From the NCBI GenBank assembly GCA_963765815.1, contig CAVXXT010000008.1, forward strand, positions 620,001 through 684,000: a stretch of 64,000 bases of DNA. The letters run 5' to 3'. Source of the DNA: DATLNF01 sp963765815 (GTDB taxonomy: Bacteria > Actinomycetota > Actinomycetes > BP-191). The notes under the pieces were generated by a model that worked only from the letters and a program-made list of their open reading frames with translations, had not been told where the DNA came from and searched no databases. This document shows positions 52,606-60,880 of the stretch, one piece after another (position 1 is the stretch's first letter; every line of letters begins with the position of its first letter). A program made the position numbers and the translations under genes.

Positions 52606-53039
52606 TCCGGCGGGTCGACGGTGTCCGGGTCGATGCCCAAGTGGCGGGCCAGCTCGGCGACCACCACGTCGAGCACGAGGTCGGCGAGGTCGGCCTGGTC
52701 GATCGCGCGCGCCTCGATCGGCCGGCGGTAGACGACGAGTCGCGGCGGCTGCTTCACGCCTTTCGCGTCGGCGACGCCGGGCAGCATCCGCGACAGCGGG
52801 ATGACGTCGTCGGACACGCTGTCCGGCGGCGGCACGTCCTCGACAGCGAACTCGAGCTTGGCCAGCTCGTCGGCCCAGTGCTCCTCGAGGTGCTCCACCG
52901 CGTCGAGCACCAGCTCGTCGAAGCGCTCCGCCTTCGTCTGCGACAGCGGCACGTGCGGCGGGACCAGCCGACCGCGCAGGCCACGGCCCCGGCGGTCGCG
53001 CCGGCGCCGGCGTACCGCGCGCTCGCTCACCGGGTCCAT
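52602..53039 (-). CDS. Zincin-like metallopeptidase family protein with degenerate HExxH
   Basis: A 145-residue protein of the Rv3259-like family: RFDELVLDAVEHLEEHWADE, LEFAVEDVPPPD, LVVYRRPIEARAIDQADLAD and VVVAELARHLGIDPDTVDP. In metal-binding relatives the last motif is HExxHH; here it reads AELARH, so two of the ligands are gone and catalysis is unlikely. The ATG at 53039 is preferred. It overlaps the DUF5719 stop by 4 bp on the opposite strand and is divergent from DUF3499. Confidence 0.82.
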   Translation of the reverse strand: MDPVSERAVRRRRRDRRGRGLRGRLVPPHVPLSQTKAERFDELVLDAVEHLEEHWADELAKLEFAVEDVPPPDSVSDDVIPLSRMLPGVADAKGVKQPPRLVVYRRPIEARAIDQADLADLVLDVVVAELARHLGIDPDTVDPPD

Positions 53040-53128
53040 GCCGTCAGCGTAGAGGCGCGCGACACGCCCGCACGACACGTCACCGACGGTGATGGCTGCG
53101 GCCCCGAGTGCCCGCTACCGTGCGAGTG

Positions 53129-53470
53129 GTGAGCCCTCCCCGTCGCTGCTCCCGGAGCTACTGCACCGAGCCGGCCGGCGCGACCCTGACCTACGTGTAC
53201 GCCGACTCGCGGGTCGTCGTGGGCCCGCTGACCCCCAGCCACGAGCCGCACGACTACGACCTCTGCGGCCTGCACGCCGCCAAGCTCACCGCGCCGCGGG
53301 GCTGGGAGGTCGTGCGCAACACGGTGCTCACCAGCGCCCCGACCGGGCCGAGCGCCGACGACCTGGAGGCGCTGGCCGACGCCGTGCGAGACGCGGCCCG
53401 GGCCGGCGCCGAGCAGCTGCAGGACTCGTTCCGCCGCGGGCACCTCCGGATGCTGCGGAGCCCGGGCTAA
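53129..53470 (+). CDS. DUF3499 family protein
   Basis: A 113-residue protein. RRCSRSYCTEPAGATLTYVY, EPHDYDLCGLHAAKLTAPRG and WEVVR are the family blocks; C7, C12, C46 and H49 form a likely zinc site. The GTG at 53129 has TACCGT 7 nt upstream. It lies between the metallopeptidase-like gene and manB as in other actinobacteria. Function unknown. Confidence 0.87.
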   Translation: MSPPRRCSRSYCTEPAGATLTYVYADSRVVVGPLTPSHEPHDYDLCGLHAAKLTAPRGWEVVRNTVLTSAPTGPSADDLEALADAVRDAARAGAEQLQDSFRRGHLRMLRSPG

Positions 53471-53533
53471 CCGTTACGCCGTATGCTCCGTTCGGTTAGG
53501 CCGTTCGGCCCCACAGGGACAGAAGGGCTCGCG

Positions 53534-53713
53534 ATGTCCGGACAGTGCCAGTCGTGCGAGAGCAAGGCCGTGACCCAGATCTCCATCACGATGGCGGACG
53601 GCTCGGTGGTCGAGTTCACCTCCTGCCACACCTGCGAGGCGAAGAGCTACCGCTCCGGCGGCGAGGAGCTGCCGCTCGACCGCGTCCTGGAGCTCGCCTC
53701 CCGCCGCAAGTAA
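53534..53713 (+). CDS. Small Cys4 zinc-ribbon-like protein
   Basis: A 59-residue protein with two CxxC pairs (C5/C8 and C31/C34) separated by 22 residues in a beta-strand-rich segment (KAVTQISITMADGSVVEFTS), a zinc-ribbon plan, then a short helix (LPLDRVLELASRRK). Encoded between DUF3499 and manB. May bind nucleic acid or a partner protein; unknown. Confidence 0.8.
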   Translation: MSGQCQSCESKAVTQISITMADGSVVEFTSCHTCEAKSYRSGGEELPLDRVLELASRRK

Positions 53714-53744
53714 CCCCGCTCCGCGCACCGAATAGCATCGGGCA

Positions 53745-55100
53745 ATGGCCAAGAACCGAGACGTCAGCAGCATCGTCAAGGCGTACGACATCCGCGGCGT
53801 CGTCCCGGACCAGCTCGACGAGACGCTCGCGCGGGCCTTCGGCGCCGCCTTCGCGGAGCTGGCGGACAGCCCGACGGTCGTCATCGGTCACGACATGCGC
53901 CCGTCCAGCCCCGGCCTCGCAGCGGCGTTCGCCGACGGCGTCACCGCGCAGGGCGTCGACGCGGTGCTCATCGGGCTGGCCTCGACCGACATGCTCTACT
54001 TCGCCTCCGGCCACCTCGGCCTCCCCGGCGCGATGTTCACCGCGAGCCACAACCCGGCGCAGTACAACGGCATCAAGCTCTGCCTCGCCGGCGCCGCGCC
54101 GGTCGGCCAGGACACCGGCCTCGGCCAGATCCGCGACCGCGTCAACGCCGGGCTGCCCGCCGACGGCCCGACGAAGGGGACCGTCACCGAGCAGAACCTG
54201 CTGGCGGCGTACGCCGAGTACCTGCACTCCCTCGTCGACATCTCGAGCAGCCGGCAGCTGACCGTGGTGGTCGACGCCGGCAACGGCATGGGCGGCTACA
54301 CCGTGCCGGCGGTGCTCGCCGACCTGCCGCTGAAGGTCGTGCCGCTCTTCTTCGAGCTCGACGGCACGTTCCCCAACCACGAGGCCAACCCGATCGAGCC
54401 GGCCAACCTGGTCGACCTGCAGAAGGCGGTGCTGGCCGAGGGCGCCGACCTCGGGCTGGCGTTCGACGGCGACGCCGACCGCTGCTTCGTCGTCGACGAG
54501 AAGGGCGGCATCGTCTCGCCGTCGACCATCACCGCGCTGGTGGCGCAGCGGGAGCTGCAGCGCGAGCCGGGCGGCACGATCATCCACAACCTGATCTGCT
54601 CGCGGACGGTGCCGGAGGTGGTCCGGGAGAACGGCGGCACGCCGGTGCGCACCCGGGTCGGCCACTCGTTCATCAAGGCGGTGATGGCCGAGACCGGCGC
54701 CGTCTTCGGCGGCGAGCACTCCGGTCACTTCTACTTCCGCGACTTCTGGCGGGCCGACTCCGGGATGCTGGCCGCGCTGCACGTCCTCGCCGCCCTGGGC
54801 CGGCAGGAGGGCACGCTGTCGAGCCTTCTCGCTCCCTACGACCGCTACGTCGCGTCGGGGGAGATCAACAGCACCGTCGACGACGCCGCGTCGCGCGCCG
54901 CCGCGGTCAAGGCGGCGTACGCCGATCGTGAAGGCGTCGAGGTCGACGAGCTGGACGGGCTCACGGTGAGCGCGAAGGACTGGTGGTTCAACCTGCGGCC
55001 GTCCAACACCGAGCCGCTGCTGCGCCTCAACGCCGAGGCGACCGACGAGGCGACCATGGCGACGGTGCGTGACGAGGTGCTCGCCCTCGTGCGCGGGTAG
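53745..55100 (+). CDS. manB: Phosphomannomutase/phosphoglucomutase
   Basis: A 451-residue alpha-D-phosphohexomutase. KAYDIRGVVPDQL, the phosphoserine loop FTASHNPAQYNG (Ser101), the Mg loop LAFDGDADRC, the sugar loop GGEHSGHFYFRDF and the phosphate loop RPSNTEPLLRLN are all intact. It interconverts mannose 6-phosphate and mannose 1-phosphate (and possibly glucose phosphates), feeding ManC to GDP-mannose for mannans and PIM-like lipids. TAGCAT 6 nt before the ATG suggests a leaderless start. Operon continues to the Trm112-like, SIS and CDF genes. Confidence 0.94.
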   Translation: MAKNRDVSSIVKAYDIRGVVPDQLDETLARAFGAAFAELADSPTVVIGHDMRPSSPGLAAAFADGVTAQGVDAVLIGLASTDMLYFASGHLGLPGAMFTASHNPAQYNGIKLCLAGAAPVGQDTGLGQIRDRVNAGLPADGPTKGTVTEQNLLAAYAEYLHSLVDISSSRQLTVVVDAGNGMGGYTVPAVLADLPLKVVPLFFELDGTFPNHEANPIEPANLVDLQKAVLAEGADLGLAFDGDADRCFVVDEKGGIVSPSTITALVAQRELQREPGGTIIHNLICSRTVPEVVRENGGTPVRTRVGHSFIKAVMAETGAVFGGEHSGHFYFRDFWRADSGMLAALHVLAALGRQEGTLSSLLAPYDRYVASGEINSTVDDAASRAAAVKAAYADREGVEVDELDGLTVSAKDWWFNLRPSNTEPLLRLNAEATDEATMATVRDEVLALVRG

Positions 55101-55165
55101 GTTTGACCCGCACCCGACCCGCCGCTTCGCCTCGATCACTGATCGCCCAATGACAGGGAGACCCC

Positions 55166-55342
55166 GTGGACCTCGACCCCTCGCTGCTCGAGATCCTGGC
55201 CTGCCCGGCCTGCCACTCGCCGCTGTCCGTCGATGAGGCCGCGTCCACGCTGAACTGCACGGGCGAGGCCTGCGGCCTGCGCTACCCGGTCCGCGACGGC
55301 ATCCCGGTGCTGCTGATCGACGAGGCCGAGAAGCCGGCGTGA
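55166..55342 (+). CDS. Trm112-like zinc-ribbon protein (UPF0434 type)
   Basis: A 58-residue protein starting at GTG 55166 and ending in the TGA that overlaps the next gene's GTG. LLEILACPACHSPLSVDE, then STLNCTGEACGLRYPVRDGI and PVLLIDEAE follow the Trm112 pattern, with zinc ligands C13, C16, C31 and C36. Relatives activate methyltransferases; in actinobacteria it sits between manB and the SIS gene, where its partner is unknown. Confidence 0.85.
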   Translation: MDLDPSLLEILACPACHSPLSVDEAASTLNCTGEACGLRYPVRDGIPVLLIDEAEKPA

Positions 55343-56442
55343 TCCTGCCGGACCTCGCTGATTCCCTCGCCGGCCCTGGGCTCCTCGACGACACGGCTGC
55401 GCTCGAGGCCGCCGACCCCTCGGGGATGCTGCGCGACGTCGCCGGCGCGCCCGCGCAGCTGCGCGAGGCGGCGTTCACCGCGGCCGAGGTCGACACCACC
55501 GCGCTGCTCGACGGCCTGCGACCCCGGTCCGTCGTCGTCACCGGCATGGGCGGCTCGGCGATCGCCGGCGACGTGCTCGCCGCCGTCGCCGGACAGACTG
55601 CGCCTATCCCCGTGCACGTGCACCGCGGCTACGGGCTGCCCGGCTGGGTCGGCGCCGCCGACCTGGTCATCGGCGTGTCCTGCTCGGGCGGCACCGAGGA
55701 GACGCTCAGCGCGGTCGAGGAGGCGGTGCGCCGCGGTACGCCGCTGGTCGGGGTGGCCGCCGCGTCGTCGCCGGTCGCGGAGCTGGTCCTCTCCGGTCGT
55801 GGCGTGCTCTTCCCGGTCGCGACCGGTCGGCAGCCGCGCGCGAGCATCTGGGCGCTGTCCGCCCCGCTGCTCGTCATCGGCGAGCGGATCGGGCTGACGC
55901 GCGTCGGCGCCGCCGAGATGTCGGCCGCCGCCGACGTGCTCGACGAGTGGACAGAGCGCTGCAAGCCGGCCAAGGAGTCGTTCCTCAACCCGGCCAAGGA
56001 GCTGGCTCTCGGGCTGATCGGCCGGCTGCCCGTCATCTGGGGCGCGTCGGCGCTGGCCGGCGTGGCGGCGTACCGCGGCTCGGGCCAGCTGGCAGAGAAC
56101 GCGAAGCGCGCATCCGTGCACGGTGTGCTGCCTGAGGCCAACCACAACCAGGTGGTCGCCTTCGACGACGCCGACGCGGCCGATCGACTCGCCCTGGTCC
56201 TGCTGAGAGACAGCGCAGAGCACCCGCAGGTCGCCCGTCGCGCTGACGCGTCGCGCCGGCTCGCCGACGAGCGCGGCATCCCGGTGCACGAGCTGCGCGC
56301 CGAGGGCGACGACCCGCTGTCGCGCCTCGCGTCGCTCGTCGCGCTGGTCGACTTCACATCGGTGTACGCCGCCTTCCTCGCCGGGGTGGACCCGACGCCG
56401 GTCCAGCCGATCGTCGAGCTCAAGGCACGGATCCGCGAGTGA
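55339..56442 (+). CDS. SIS-domain phosphosugar isomerase-like protein
   Basis: A 367-residue protein. SVVVTGMGGSAIAGDVLAAV, LVIGVSCSGGTEETLSAVEE and GRLPVIWGASALAGVAAYRG are the two SIS nucleotide-like/sugar-phosphate loops; ENAKRASVHGVLPEANHNQV and the C-terminal LVALVDFTSVYAAFLAGVDP are typical of the bifunctional phosphoglucose/phosphomannose isomerase family. With manB before it, interconversion of fructose 6-phosphate with mannose 6-phosphate is likely. GTG overlaps the Trm112 stop; GTGA links to the CDF gene. Confidence 0.87.
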   Translation: MILPDLADSLAGPGLLDDTAALEAADPSGMLRDVAGAPAQLREAAFTAAEVDTTALLDGLRPRSVVVTGMGGSAIAGDVLAAVAGQTAPIPVHVHRGYGLPGWVGAADLVIGVSCSGGTEETLSAVEEAVRRGTPLVGVAAASSPVAELVLSGRGVLFPVATGRQPRASIWALSAPLLVIGERIGLTRVGAAEMSAAADVLDEWTERCKPAKESFLNPAKELALGLIGRLPVIWGASALAGVAAYRGSGQLAENAKRASVHGVLPEANHNQVVAFDDADAADRLALVLLRDSAEHPQVARRADASRRLADERGIPVHELRAEGDDPLSRLASLVALVDFTSVYAAFLAGVDPTPVQPIVELKARIRE

Positions 56443-57347
56443 GCGCAGGCGGTGGCAAGAAGGCGATCGTCGCGGCGCTGCTCGCCAACCTGGGCATCGC
56501 GGTCGCGAAGTTCGTCGGCTTCGGGTTGACCAGGTCGAGCTCGATGCTCGCCGAGGCAGTGCACTCGTGTGCGGACTCCGGCAACCAGGGACTGCTCCTG
56601 CTCGGCGGCCGGCAGGCCGCGCGGGCGGCGGACGACGAGCACCCGTTCGGCTACGGCCGGGCGCGCTACTTCTGGGCGTTCGTCGTCGCTCTCGTCCTCT
56701 TCGCGCTCGGCTCCCTCTTCGCGCTCTATGAAGGTGTCGAGAAGCTCCGCCACCCGCACCACATCGAGTCGGCGTTCATCGCGATCGAGATCCTCGTCGT
56801 CGCGATCGCGCTGGAGGCGTACTCCTTCCGCACCGCGATCGTCGAGTCCAACCACGTGCGCGGTGACGAGGGGTGGGTGGCGTTCATCCGGCACTCGAAG
56901 TCGCCCGAGCTGCCGGTCGTGCTGCTCGAGGACGCCGGTGCTCTCCTCGGCCTCGTCCTCGCTCTGGTCGGGGTGTCGCTCACGGTGGTGACCGACGACC
57001 CGACGTGGGATGCGCTCGGCACGATGTCGATCGGCGTGCTGCTCGGCGTCATCGCCGTCGTGCTCGCGGTGGAGATGCGCAGCCTGCTGATCGGCGAAGG
57101 AGCCTCACCGGGCGACCTGGCCCGCGTGCGGGCGGCGATCGAGGACGGCGCCGACGTACGCCGGCTCATCCACATCAAGACGCTCTACCTCGGACCCGAC
57201 GAGCTGATGGTCGCCGCGAAGGTCGAGGTCACCGCTGACTCGGCGACCGCCGTCGCCGCCTCCATCAACGACGCCGAGGTCCGGATCCGCGCCGCCGTAC
57301 CCGCCGCTCGGGTCATCTACCTCGAGCCCGACGTCTACCGACCCTGA
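56439..57347 (+). CDS. Cation diffusion facilitator transporter
   Basis: A 302-residue CDF/ZnT protein with six helices. AEAVHSCADSGNQGLL carries the HSxxD metal site of helix 2; HPFGYGRARYFWAFVV and PVVLLEDAGALLGLVLALVG give the paired site of helix 5 (ED instead of the usual HxxxD). The C-terminal ferredoxin-like domain is IHIKTLYLGPDELMVAAKVE. It exports a divalent cation such as Zn2+, Mn2+ or Fe2+ by proton exchange. Last membrane gene of the manB operon. Confidence 0.9.
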   Translation: MSAGGGKKAIVAALLANLGIAVAKFVGFGLTRSSSMLAEAVHSCADSGNQGLLLLGGRQAARAADDEHPFGYGRARYFWAFVVALVLFALGSLFALYEGVEKLRHPHHIESAFIAIEILVVAIALEAYSFRTAIVESNHVRGDEGWVAFIRHSKSPELPVVLLEDAGALLGLVLALVGVSLTVVTDDPTWDALGTMSIGVLLGVIAVVLAVEMRSLLIGEGASPGDLARVRAAIEDGADVRRLIHIKTLYLGPDELMVAAKVEVTADSATAVAASINDAEVRIRAAVPAARVIYLEPDVYRP

Positions 57348-57361
57348 GAGGCAGCTCACAG

Positions 57362-57811
57362 ATGCGCACCACGTTGATACTCGGCGACTTCGCCCGCGTC
57401 GCCGAAGGCAAGCTCGACGTCATCGGCGGCGGCTGGACCTACACCGGCCCCGACCCGGTGACGATGGGCCTCGGCATCATCGTCGAGGTGCCGTGGGACC
57501 AGGCCAACACGACGCACGAGCTGTCGCTGTCGCTGCTCGGCGCCGACGGCCGGCCGGTGGAGCTGCCCGGGCCCGAAGGTGTCCAGACGATCCAGCTGGC
57601 GACGCAGTTCGAGGTCGGCCGGCCCGCGGGTCAGGCGGCGGGCACGCCGATCCCGTTCCCGCTCGCCGTCAACGTCAACGCGGTGCCGCTGCCGCCGGGC
57701 GAGCGCTTCGAGTGGCGGCTGGAGATCGACGGCCGGACCCACGAGGACTGGAGCCTCCGCTTCCAGACCCGCCCCCGCCCGCCGGCCGCCAACAGCCCCA
57801 CCAGCTTCTAG
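57362..57811 (+). CDS. DUF6941-like hypothetical protein
   Basis: A 149-residue protein: LILGDFARVAEGKLDVIGGG, GLGIIVEVPWDQANTTHELS and PLPPGERFEWRLEIDGR. Beta-sandwich-like pattern, cytosolic, no signal peptide. Starts 14 nt after the CDF stop, so in the same operon; function unknown. The assignment to DUF6941 is from memory of the LILGDFA...GKL...GGG pattern. Confidence 0.75.
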   Translation: MRTTLILGDFARVAEGKLDVIGGGWTYTGPDPVTMGLGIIVEVPWDQANTTHELSLSLLGADGRPVELPGPEGVQTIQLATQFEVGRPAGQAAGTPIPFPLAVNVNAVPLPPGERFEWRLEIDGRTHEDWSLRFQTRPRPPAANSPTSF

Positions 57812-57837
57812 CGCTCCGGCACGCCGGCCAGATTTCC

Positions 57838-57918
57838 AAGATCATGAGCGACTGGCGGCGCCCTTAGGCGACGTACTCGCTCGTCGACCCCGCTCGCCCG
57901 CCCCGCACCAAGATCATG
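57838..57918. repeat. Dispersed repeat family C, two direct copies
   Basis: CCAAGATCATGAGCG (57837-57851) and ACCAAGATCATGAGAG (57907-57922) are direct copies of the arm found inverted at 33806-33815. The second copy overlaps the ATG at 57916. The rest of the gap 57812-57915 shows nothing else. Confidence 0.6.
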
Positions 57919-58193
57919 AGAGCCGGGCAGCATCCGCAGGTGCGTGCCGCTGCCGACGCGCTCCTGGCTGGCGTAGCGCAGAACATGGATCCATTCGACC
58001 CGGACGGCGGGAACGCGTTGCCGCGACCGGGGTTCGTCGCGATGCGCGCCATGACGTTCGAGGACGCCGAGTGCTCGTCGCCCGCGAAGACGAGCTCGGC
58101 GGAGGGGGGCATCCTGCGTCGCAGCTCTTCTACCTCGCGCACGAGGTGATCACGGCGGTGCGTGAGGCTGAGGAACGCGTCCAGCGTTCGTAG
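57916..58193 (+). pseudogene. Small hypothetical gene with a one-base frameshift
   Basis: Frame 1 reads RAAADALLAGVAQNMDPFDP, DGGNALPRPGFVAMRAMTFE then DAE at 58071; frame 2 continues VLVAREDELGGGGHPASQLF and YLAHEVITAVREAEERVQRS to TAG 58193. One missing G (GAGG read as GAG) would join both into a 92-residue protein. The join looks natural, but no family is recognised, and the first ATG lies inside repeat C, so a start at 57985 is possible. May be an artefact of sequence or a remnant. Confidence 0.45.
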
Positions 58194-58202
58194 CGCGTTT
58201 GC

Positions 58203-58841
58203 CTACCAACCAGCCCGCAGTTGGAGTCGATCCCTCACCGCCGGCCAGTCGTCCTTCACCACGCTGAAGACGACGGTGTCGCGGAAGGTGCCGTCCTCGC
58301 GCTTCATCTCGCGCCGCAGCACACCCTCGCGTACGGCGCCGAGCTTGGCGATCGCCGCTTGCGAGCGGGTGTTGAGGAGGTCGGTCTGGATCTTCACCCG
58401 GCCGTAGCCGAGGTCGTCGAACGCGTGCCGCATCAGCAGCAGCTTGCACTCGGGGTTGACGACGGTGCCCCACAGGTCGGGTGCGTACATCGTCGAGCCG
58501 ATGTGGATGCTCTCGTTTATCGGGTGCGCGTCGAGCAGCGACGTCGTCCCGACCAACGTCCCGGCAGCACCGAGGTCAGACGAAACCGCGAGCCGTACGG
58601 CGTACGCGAGCCGCCCGATCCCGTTGCCCTCCATGACGCCCTGCATCGACATGAACCGCTCGCGCGCGAGCGCCCGGCTGTCCGCCACCGACGACGGCCG
58701 ACGGTGCATCACGTAGCCCGACTCGTAGACCCGCGCGTCGCTCAGGATCGGGTACAGCTCGTCGAGGTCGCCCTCGGTGAGCAGCTCGAGTACGACGTGC
58801 CGCCCGCTCAGCGAGCGACCATCGGGCAGGAGTGCGGTCAT
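58203..58841 (-). CDS. GNAT family acetyltransferase (RimJ/RimL-like)
   Basis: A 212-residue N-acetyltransferase: GRHVVLELLTEGDLDELYPI, LVGTTSLLDAHPINESIHIG, PECKLLLMRHAFDDLGYGRV and KIQTDLLNTRSQAAIAKLGA followed by VREGVLRREMKREDGTFRDT form the acetyl-CoA fold of the RimJ/L group that acetylates protein N-termini or small amines. ATG 58841 overlaps the HelR stop by 4 bp, so it is the second gene of the helR unit. Confidence 0.88.
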   Translation of the reverse strand: MTALLPDGRSLSGRHVVLELLTEGDLDELYPILSDARVYESGYVMHRRPSSVADSRALARERFMSMQGVMEGNGIGRLAYAVRLAVSSDLGAAGTLVGTTSLLDAHPINESIHIGSTMYAPDLWGTVVNPECKLLLMRHAFDDLGYGRVKIQTDLLNTRSQAAIAKLGAVREGVLRREMKREDGTFRDTVVFSVVKDDWPAVRDRLQLRAGW

Positions 58842-60838
58842 GTCAGCTCCGGCGGCAGCGGCGTCGCGTGGACGACCGTCAGTGACGAGACGGCGCGGGT
58901 GAGTGCGACGTACAGCCGGCGCAGCCCGCGCGTCTCCGCCGCGACGATGTCGGCGGGCTCGATGACGACGACGTGGTCGAACTCCAGGCCCTTCGCCAGT
59001 GTGGCCGGCACCAGCTCGACCCGCGCGTCCAGCACGTCGCTGTCCGCGCCGAGAACGACCGCCGGTACGCCGGCCGCGGCGAAGGCATCACGCAGCGCCG
59101 GCACCGACGCGTCCGCCGCGATCACGCCGACCGACCCCTCGTCCGCGAGCAGTAGCCGCACCACCTCCGCGACCGACGCGAGGACGTCGGCGACGGCGTG
59201 CGCCCGCAACGACCCTGCGCCTCGGCGTACCGAGGTCGCCGGCTCGACCGACGACGCGATGTGCGGCACCAGCCGGTTGGCGAAGTCGAGGATCTCCTGC
59301 GGGACGCGATAGCCGCGGGTCAGCGCGGTCACGCGGCCCTCGGGCTTGCCGAGGTGCGCGAGCGACTCCGCCCAGCTCGACGTCGACCACGGCGTGGTGC
59401 CCTGCGCGATGTCGCCCAGCAACGTGGCCGACCCCGTGACGCACCGCCGCCCGACAGCGCGGCACTGCATGGGGGAGAGGTCCTGCGCCTCGTCGAGGAT
59501 CACGTGGCCGAATCCGCGCGGCCGCTCCAGCAGGTCGGCGACCTCGTCGACGAGGAACGCGTCGGCCGCGGTCCACGGCGCCGACCTCGCACTGCGCGGC
59601 GGCTTGTCCCAGCGCAGCAGCGCGCGCTCGTCGTCGGTCAGCACCCCGTCGCTCGACGCCGCGAGCAGCGACGGCTCCGAGTACAGCCGCGACAGGAAGC
59701 CGAGCGCGTCGGCCGGCGGCCAGTGCTCGTCGACGTACGCGCGCACCTCCGGCGACCCCGCGATCCGCCGCAGCTCCGCGTCGGTGGGTGCGCCCCCCGC
59801 CTCCTCCAGCTCGCGGCGCACCACCTCGGCGATGTGCGTCCGCAGCCGGTCGCGCGCCGTCGCGTAGCGCACGTCGGCGTGCAGCAGGTCGCGGACGAGC
59901 CCGCGTACGACGACGGCGTCCACATGCCGCCGGCGGCCGTCGACAGTGACCGTCAAGGAGACGGTCGGCCGCCGGATCCCGGCGTACAGCGCCTTGCGCA
60001 GCACCTTCGCCAGCCGCGCATCACCTTTCAAGGTGGCGGCTTCCACCGAGTCGCGACCGCGCACGACGACGCCCACCGGCAGCTCGTCCACCGTCGTCTG
60101 AGTGACGTCCACCTCGCCGAGCGCGGGGAGCACGTCGCCGATGTAGGACAGGAACGCGCGGTTCGGCCCGACGACCAGCACGCCGCCCCGGCGCAGCCGC
60201 TCGCGGAACGTGTAGAGCAGGTACGCCGCGCGGTGCAGCCCGACGGCTGTCTTGCCGGTGCCCGGCGCGCCCTGGATGCACAGCGTCTCGGACAGATCGG
60301 CGCGGACCAGCTCGTCCTGGTCGGGCTGGATCGTGGCGACGATGTCGCGCATCGGCCCGACGCGCGGCCGCTCGATCTCCTCGGCGAGCAGCTTGCTCGA
60401 CAGCCCGAGCGCGTCACCGGCGACCAGGTGCTCGTCCTCGAAGGACGTGATCGCGCCGGCGGAGAAGCCGAAGCGGCGGCGCAGCGCCACGTCCATGGGT
60501 TCAGCTGCCGTGGCCCGGTAGAAGGGCAGCGAGATCGGCGCGCGCCAGTCGACGACCATCGGCTCGCCGCGGGTGTCGATGACATGCCGCCGGCCGATGT
60601 GGAAGACCTCGTCACCGGCGACCTGGTCGAGCCGGCCGAAGAACAGCGGCGTCGTCGGGTCGTCGACCAGCGCGCGCAGCCGCTCGGCGCGTGCCTTGCC
60701 CAGTGCCTCCGACGCGAACGCGTCGACCGCGACGTCGCCGATCTGCGCGGCCCGGACTCGCATCGCGGCGAGCGCCGCCCGGCTGTCGGCGAGGTGCGTG
60801 CGCTCCGCATCGAGGTCGGCGCGCACGTCGGAAGCCAC
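58838..60838 (-). CDS. helR: UvrD/Rep-type helicase of the HelR (RNA polymerase recycling) group
   Basis: A 666-residue superfamily 1 protein. Walker A GAPGTGKTAV (190-199), VVGPNRAFLSYIGDVLPALG, Walker B in GHVILDEAQDLSPMQC, LGDIAQGTTPW, LTRGYRVPQEILDFANRLV and LYVALTRAVSSL are intact. The N-terminal coiled coil (DLDAERTHLADSRAALAAMR) and GRRHVIDTRGEPMVVDWRAP are features of HelD/HelR proteins that displace RNA polymerase from DNA; HelR homologues confer rifampicin tolerance. The precise HelR versus HelD assignment is inferred. Upstream there is repeat cluster B. Confidence 0.82.
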   Translation of the reverse strand: MASDVRADLDAERTHLADSRAALAAMRVRAAQIGDVAVDAFASEALGKARAERLRALVDDPTTPLFFGRLDQVAGDEVFHIGRRHVIDTRGEPMVVDWRAPISLPFYRATAAEPMDVALRRRFGFSAGAITSFEDEHLVAGDALGLSSKLLAEEIERPRVGPMRDIVATIQPDQDELVRADLSETLCIQGAPGTGKTAVGLHRAAYLLYTFRERLRRGGVLVVGPNRAFLSYIGDVLPALGEVDVTQTTVDELPVGVVVRGRDSVEAATLKGDARLAKVLRKALYAGIRRPTVSLTVTVDGRRRHVDAVVVRGLVRDLLHADVRYATARDRLRTHIAEVVRRELEEAGGAPTDAELRRIAGSPEVRAYVDEHWPPADALGFLSRLYSEPSLLAASSDGVLTDDERALLRWDKPPRSARSAPWTAADAFLVDEVADLLERPRGFGHVILDEAQDLSPMQCRAVGRRCVTGSATLLGDIAQGTTPWSTSSWAESLAHLGKPEGRVTALTRGYRVPQEILDFANRLVPHIASSVEPATSVRRGAGSLRAHAVADVLASVAEVVRLLLADEGSVGVIAADASVPALRDAFAAAGVPAVVLGADSDVLDARVELVPATLAKGLEFDHVVVIEPADIVAAETRGLRRLYVALTRAVSSLTVVHATPLPPELT

Positions 60839-60880
60839 GAGCGCAGGACCCTAGCCCGATTGCGTAGCGCCGTCCCGACG

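Noticed and set aside
57864..58142. Minus-strand 92-codon frame over the small broken gene
   Set aside because: The plus-strand reading gives more protein-like composition after a one-base repair; the minus frame has none.
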